From: Istiophorus platypterus
Lineage: Eukaryota > Chordata > Actinopteri > Istiophoriformes > Istiophoridae
Assembly: GCA_016859345.1 (NCBI GenBank)
Contig: CM029126.1
Span: forward strand, 7,371,527-7,435,526
Reading direction: 5' to 3'
DNA: 64,000 nucleotides
The notes under the pieces are model-generated. The model did not search any database. It was given only the letters and a program-made list of their open reading frames with translations, and was not told the DNA's origin. Positions 60,367-64,000 of this stretch are shown piece by piece. The translations under genes and the position numbers were made by a program. Positions within the stretch are counted from its first letter, which is position 1; each line of letters begins with the position of its first letter.

Positions 60367-63300
60367 GTATGGAAATTTTAATCTTACGCTGTACACAAAG
60401 ACATGGGCCCACTCAGGCAAAGCTCGGTTAGATAATCTTGATAATTATCTGTCAAAGTAATTGGTTCTTGTCATTTAGTCATAGGTGATGGTTAAATTAA
60501 TAATCCTTGTAGTATTATTCCGATATGGAAGCAGCAAGATGAGTGTTTTCTGTTCTCACACATGCTGCATCATAGACGGATATGAAAACTTATTTTAACA
60601 TTAAAACTTTTATTGATGCACAAAACATGGCTTTGATGTCTTTTTGTGCATATTTAAACTCATGCTGCTGTGGCCTTGACACTAACTGAAGACTCGTACT
60701 TGATGCCGTGTTGGAATTTTTACAGAAATGTTGCCTGGAAAGTTTTCCACCATGACTTGTAAATATAAGTGGCACACGAGTTTATTTAGACATTATATCA
60801 ACGATTTAACTGCCATCACATTTATACAACAAGGTTTGTATCTAAAAGGGGGTAAAAAAAAAAAAAATCAGACTAATGGAGTGATAGTGCAAAGCAAAGT
60901 GTCCTTTTATCACTGAAAACCAGTGCTTTTATGCATAGATGTAAAAGTTTCTCTTTCAAATTGAAATTCCGTGGAGCTTATTCAGAATTGTGTGTAGAGA
61001 TGCAATGGATGCTTTTATTCAAAGTACCATACCGTGATTATGCGGAGTATGAATATCTTTGCAAGATATGTTCTCACTGGTCAGGGGGGAACGGAAGAAG
61101 GGTTCTTAGTACTGCATAATGTGATTATAGCTGTGATTAGATGGCAACTGACTTGTATATACAATTACCTTAATGTAAAATGTGTTCCCACCCACTATCT
61201 ATGGAAAAAATGTCTGATGAATGGACGAATGAGGATGAACCCACTGCACAGTAAGCACATCCATAAAAATACATCTGAAGCTGTCTGTTTTCCTCTTTAA
61301 TGGAGATAATGTCAGAGTAAAGCACATTCCCTCCGGCTACAATTACAATATCACAGACAATAACTTAAGATTGCCATTCTCATCAGAGGGTCAAGCCAGA
61401 GGCAGAGCTACTAATTACAGGCTCCCCTTTCTCCCCTGCGACTTGGTATTTAAATGGCCAAGGACCCCGGCTCTATCAGATTAAGTTATACACTATATGT
61501 TTATACAGAGATCTGAGGTGGAAGCGTGGCACAACTCATTATCTTTGGCATTTAAATAAAAGTAGATTACTAATTAAAACGCAGTGCTGAATGGGAGAAC
61601 ATTTTCCAATTATGCTATGCCATGATTACTGCTAAAAACAGCTAATTAGTGGGTTTTTGTCTGAGAACATGGTATCTATAAGCTTTCATACTATACACAT
61701 TACTTTGTTTTACCCTCCATTAATGTAGGCTGTATCTTCATCACTCCTTTTTTTTTAGCATGAAAGCTTTATCGCACAGTATACAGTAGTGGTAGGAGGG
61801 AACTACTGAAAGGAGATTTACATGCTTCAGTACTGGTTTTTTACTGTCCTGATGTAATTTGGAATTAAAATATCCCACTCCTCTTGTATAAATCTAAAAA
61901 AAGTGTGTGTTCATTTCCTCATTCCTGAAAGAACTTTAAAAAAAAAATAGAAAATTAATGATTGGACCTTGAATTCAAGGGGGAGTTGATACTTTTATTA
62001 TCAGCACTTTTGCGGGGTGTTGCTGCGGAGTATCGCCGACCTGCATTGAAATGCAAAATGAGCAGAAAGCCAGACAGAATGAGTGAGAGGGCCATGAGAG
62101 GAAGACAGAATCTGTAAAAGAGAAAAAATGATGAGTCATTCAGAAATGATCTCATGAGATGGCCTTCTGTGTTCTGATTTATAAAACGCGAAGCCCTGAC
62201 AAGAAAAAAGAGCCTGAAATGTGCAAAACCTAAGGATGAAGATTTTTCAGAAAAAAGAAACTGCAGATGTCTCTCTTTTAAAACTCTCCCTACAACAAAG
62301 AAATCTTCTAGGTCATCCAACTTTGAGATTCGGGAAAGCTAATTCAGCTTAAACAAAGTATGTCGAGGGCAGCAAAAGACTCCTAAAGCTTAAATAAATC
62401 AGTCGTTTCAAATACTTGTCTCCAAATCTGACTTAAATTAAAACTGAAACTGCACTTTGCACAACTTTGGCCAAAGTTGAAATGGTTCATTGTCACAACA
62501 GCCACAATTATGAGAACAATGCCTGGTTCACATCAGTGTGTTTAACCCATCTCTGCAAGCAGCCAAGTGGGAAAAAACTTACACTGGAATAACTGTAATT
62601 CCAAGTCCAGTATTAACGCTTATTAGATAATAGCAATTTTTTGTAGGAGTTATACAGTTTATTTGTGTCTGGTTTCACCTGGTAACAAACAGTAGCTAAC
62701 TGAAGCTGTTTATTTGGTGTGACTACAAGGTTAGCGCTGGGGCTAACCACCTTAGAATAACGCATAAACACTTCCAATTCAGAATGAATGGTGTTGTACC
62801 TGTTCTCCCCATGCCGCCAATACAGTTAGAGGGCGAAGCCCCTGGTTGAAAAACAGTGGAATGTCCTTTGAGGGGATTTGAATTGCACCACTTTCTCACA
62901 GGGGCATCAGATTGATTTCCTTGGAGGTCTGACATCCATCAGTGCAGAGCAGAACACATGTTATACAAAACATTCATAATTTAACATATAAATGCAGACG
63001 TTTACAGCGCAGCAGCAGTTGGACGATGTGCGTGACGGTTGTGCACACATACACGGTGCCTTTAGGGAATACATGCTCTATCGATACCCCTCAGGGGGAT
63101 TTGAGAAGTTGCGTGTTTCTACCTAAACGCTAAAGCTTGTTTCTTAAATTATTGCTGTCAGATCCAAACAAGCCCGAGAGTCTTGTAGTTTTAATTCGTG
63201 TCTTAACTGGCTTCACTGCATTTTAGCGCAAAAACGAGGAGGGCATTGAAACGCAGCCACAAGTGGGGGTTCTAACGGAAACAATCACCTGTCCCTGCAG

Positions 63301-63647
63301 GTGTTAGGTATGGACACTTCTCAGGTCTCAGGCAGGAATGCACTAAAACACAAGAAGGAAAGACAAACAATCCAGACAATGCTGTACGTCAGGTGGTTAG
63401 ATGGAATCTTTCCCCTTATCCCTTTTAATATGTTTGGGTACATGAAAGTTTAGGCAGTTTAGTAAGCATAACTCTGCAATTGGAATCTTCAAGTACAGAA
63501 TTTAAAGCTGGTATGGAGAGACAAAGTATTAAACCACTGGTGGACAACACGTTCTTGATGGTTTCCTTTGATGACATATACACCAAGGAGTCACAATTAC
63601 ACGGCAGTGATTAACAAAAAAAATTCCAACTGTTTGTGCTGCTGCAG
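60367..63647 (+). other. man1c1: Intron of man1c1 (3281 bp)
   Basis: Runs from gtatgg at 60367 to tttgtgctgctgcag ending at 63647. Mostly unique-looking AT-rich sequence. The stretch of about 61300-61500 is repeat-free and has the look of conserved non-coding DNA (inference only). The minus-strand 121-codon frame at 61955-62320 has no recognisable domain and I do not call it. Confidence 0.85.
61300..61500. other. Repeat-poor block, candidate conserved non-coding element
   Basis: Between two coding exons: 'agagctactaattacaggct' and 'ggtatttaaatggccaagga' in unique sequence, ending near tataagttatacactatatg-like AT-rich DNA. No splice-flanked frame fits the mannosidase, so it is not a missed exon. 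Confidence 0.25.
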
Positions 63648-63867
63648 GCCATCGAAGCTAACTTGGTACAAAAGTCCCCTGGCGGTCTCACCTACTTGGC
63701 CGAGTGGAGAGGCGGGATCCTGGACCACAAGATGGGCCACCTGGCCTGCTTCTCCGGGGGAATGATCGGCATCGGGGCCGACGATGGAGCGGCGGAGAAG
63801 AGGCAACACTACCTGGACCTGGCCGCCGAGATCACGCACACGTGCCATGAGAGCTACGCGCGCTCAA
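63648..63867 (+). CDS. man1c1: man1c1 exon: KMGHLACFSGG / CHESY segment
   Basis: A 220-bp exon of 73 codons plus one base, with acceptor gctgctgcag and a strong gtgagt donor at 63868. It encodes AIEANLVQKSPGGLTYLAEW, RGGILDHKMGHLACFSGG, MIGIGADDGAAEKRQHYLDL and AAEITHTCHESYARS. The two cysteines (in HLACFSGG and THTCHESY) match the conserved disulfide pair of class I mannosidases, Cys527-Cys556 in human ER mannosidase I. RGGILDHKMGHLACFSGGMI and CHESYARS match recalled MAN1C1 nearly word for word. This exon is markedly more GC-rich than the surrounding intron. The third catalytic Glu, in the RPExxES motif, belongs to an exon beyond the window. Confidence 0.97.
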
Positions 63868-64000
63868 GTGAGTGGAAAAGGCAGGGATGTCGAAGACGGG
63901 CTTTCATAGTTTGTCTCCAGGAGATCAGTAATACCACAGTTCAGGGGGCCGACTGTCATGCTTGAGCGGGGCGGCGGGTAAGTGACTGCTCCTGCCACCA
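63868..64000 (+). other. man1c1: Start of the next man1c1 intron
   Basis: Begins with a consensus gtgagt donor and is cut by the window end. The following exon should resume after CHESYARS and carry the TKLGPEAF-type segment. Confidence 0.9.

Larger units (their letters stand above)
11487..63867 (+). other. man1c1: man1c1-like gene, central part (six exons in window)
   Basis: Span of the only gene I can support. The six exons join into one open frame with matching phases: exon 1 ends in phase 0, exon 2 leaves two bases completed by one base of exon 3, exon 4 leaves one base completed by two of exon 5. The product belongs to glycoside hydrolase family 47, type II Golgi membrane enzymes that trim alpha-1,2-linked mannose from Man9-Man6 N-glycans towards Man5GlcNAc2. 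Paralogue choice rests on recalled MAN1C1-like strings such as FLSPVSGNWVQHHVS, GGILDHKMGHLACFSGG and CHESYARS; MAN1A1 has, for example, YLNPSSGQWGQHHVS and GGLLEHKMGHL. The 5' exons (tail, anchor, stem) and the 3' exons (last catalytic Glu, C-terminus, UTR) are outside the window. A MAN1A1 or MAN1A2 co-orthologue is the alternative. Confidence 0.85.

Noticed and set aside
1..64000. CRISPR arrays, bacterial operons, rRNA, or intact endogenous retrovirus
   Set aside because: No regularly spaced repeats, ribosome-binding sites, rRNA signatures, long terminal repeats or reverse transcriptase motifs were seen. The spliced exons and repeats are those of a vertebrate genome.

Overview
The window is vertebrate genomic DNA, almost certainly from a teleost fish and probably a percomorph. 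It is intron-rich and AT-leaning, full of microsatellites, and carries interspersed repeats that I recognise as common in teleosts. I see no bacterial operon structure, CRISPR array, rRNA gene or intact mobile element.

One gene is clearly supported. It is a plus-strand, multi-exon glycoside hydrolase family 47 (class I) alpha-1,2-mannosidase, best matched to the Golgi paralogue MAN1C1 (mannosidase IC). Six exons lie inside the window at 11487-11567, 52903-52997, 57969-58092, 58271-58364, 60251-60366 and 63648-63867. All have AG/GT boundaries and mutually consistent phases. Joined, they give one uninterrupted frame of about 243 residues from the central catalytic domain, including two of the three family catalytic acids. 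The cytoplasmic tail, transmembrane anchor, stem and start of the catalytic domain lie upstream of the window. The C-terminal third, with the remaining catalytic glutamate, lies downstream.

Layout: 1-11486 is the 3' part of a large intron. A 41.3 kb intron (11568-52902) holds most of the window. From 52.9 kb the exons come closer together, separated by introns of 4971, 178, 1886 and 3281 bp. The window ends inside the next intron.

The introns contain: (i) at least seven degenerate copies of a roughly 250-350 bp AT-rich repeat with partly complementary ends (a MITE-like 'ggctgcaac / ttaatcga' family); (ii) a dead Tc1/mariner transposase fragment at about 43.67-43.95 kb; (iii) a degenerate tRNA-derived SINE at 16.8 kb and a SINE tail fragment at 39.37 kb; (iv) several other old teleost repeat fragments; (v) many simple repeats, including a (CT)n tract that acts as an extended polypyrimidine tract for the first exon in the window; and (vi) several repeat-poor, TAAT-rich or GC-raised stretches that look like candidate conserved non-coding elements. 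That last class is inference, because no alignment was possible.

I found no previously undescribed system. The most checkable oddities are the microsatellite-dependent splice acceptor, a weak donor followed by a very short intron, a 23-bp near-perfect hairpin, and the uncatalogued repeat pair at 51.5/56.2 kb.
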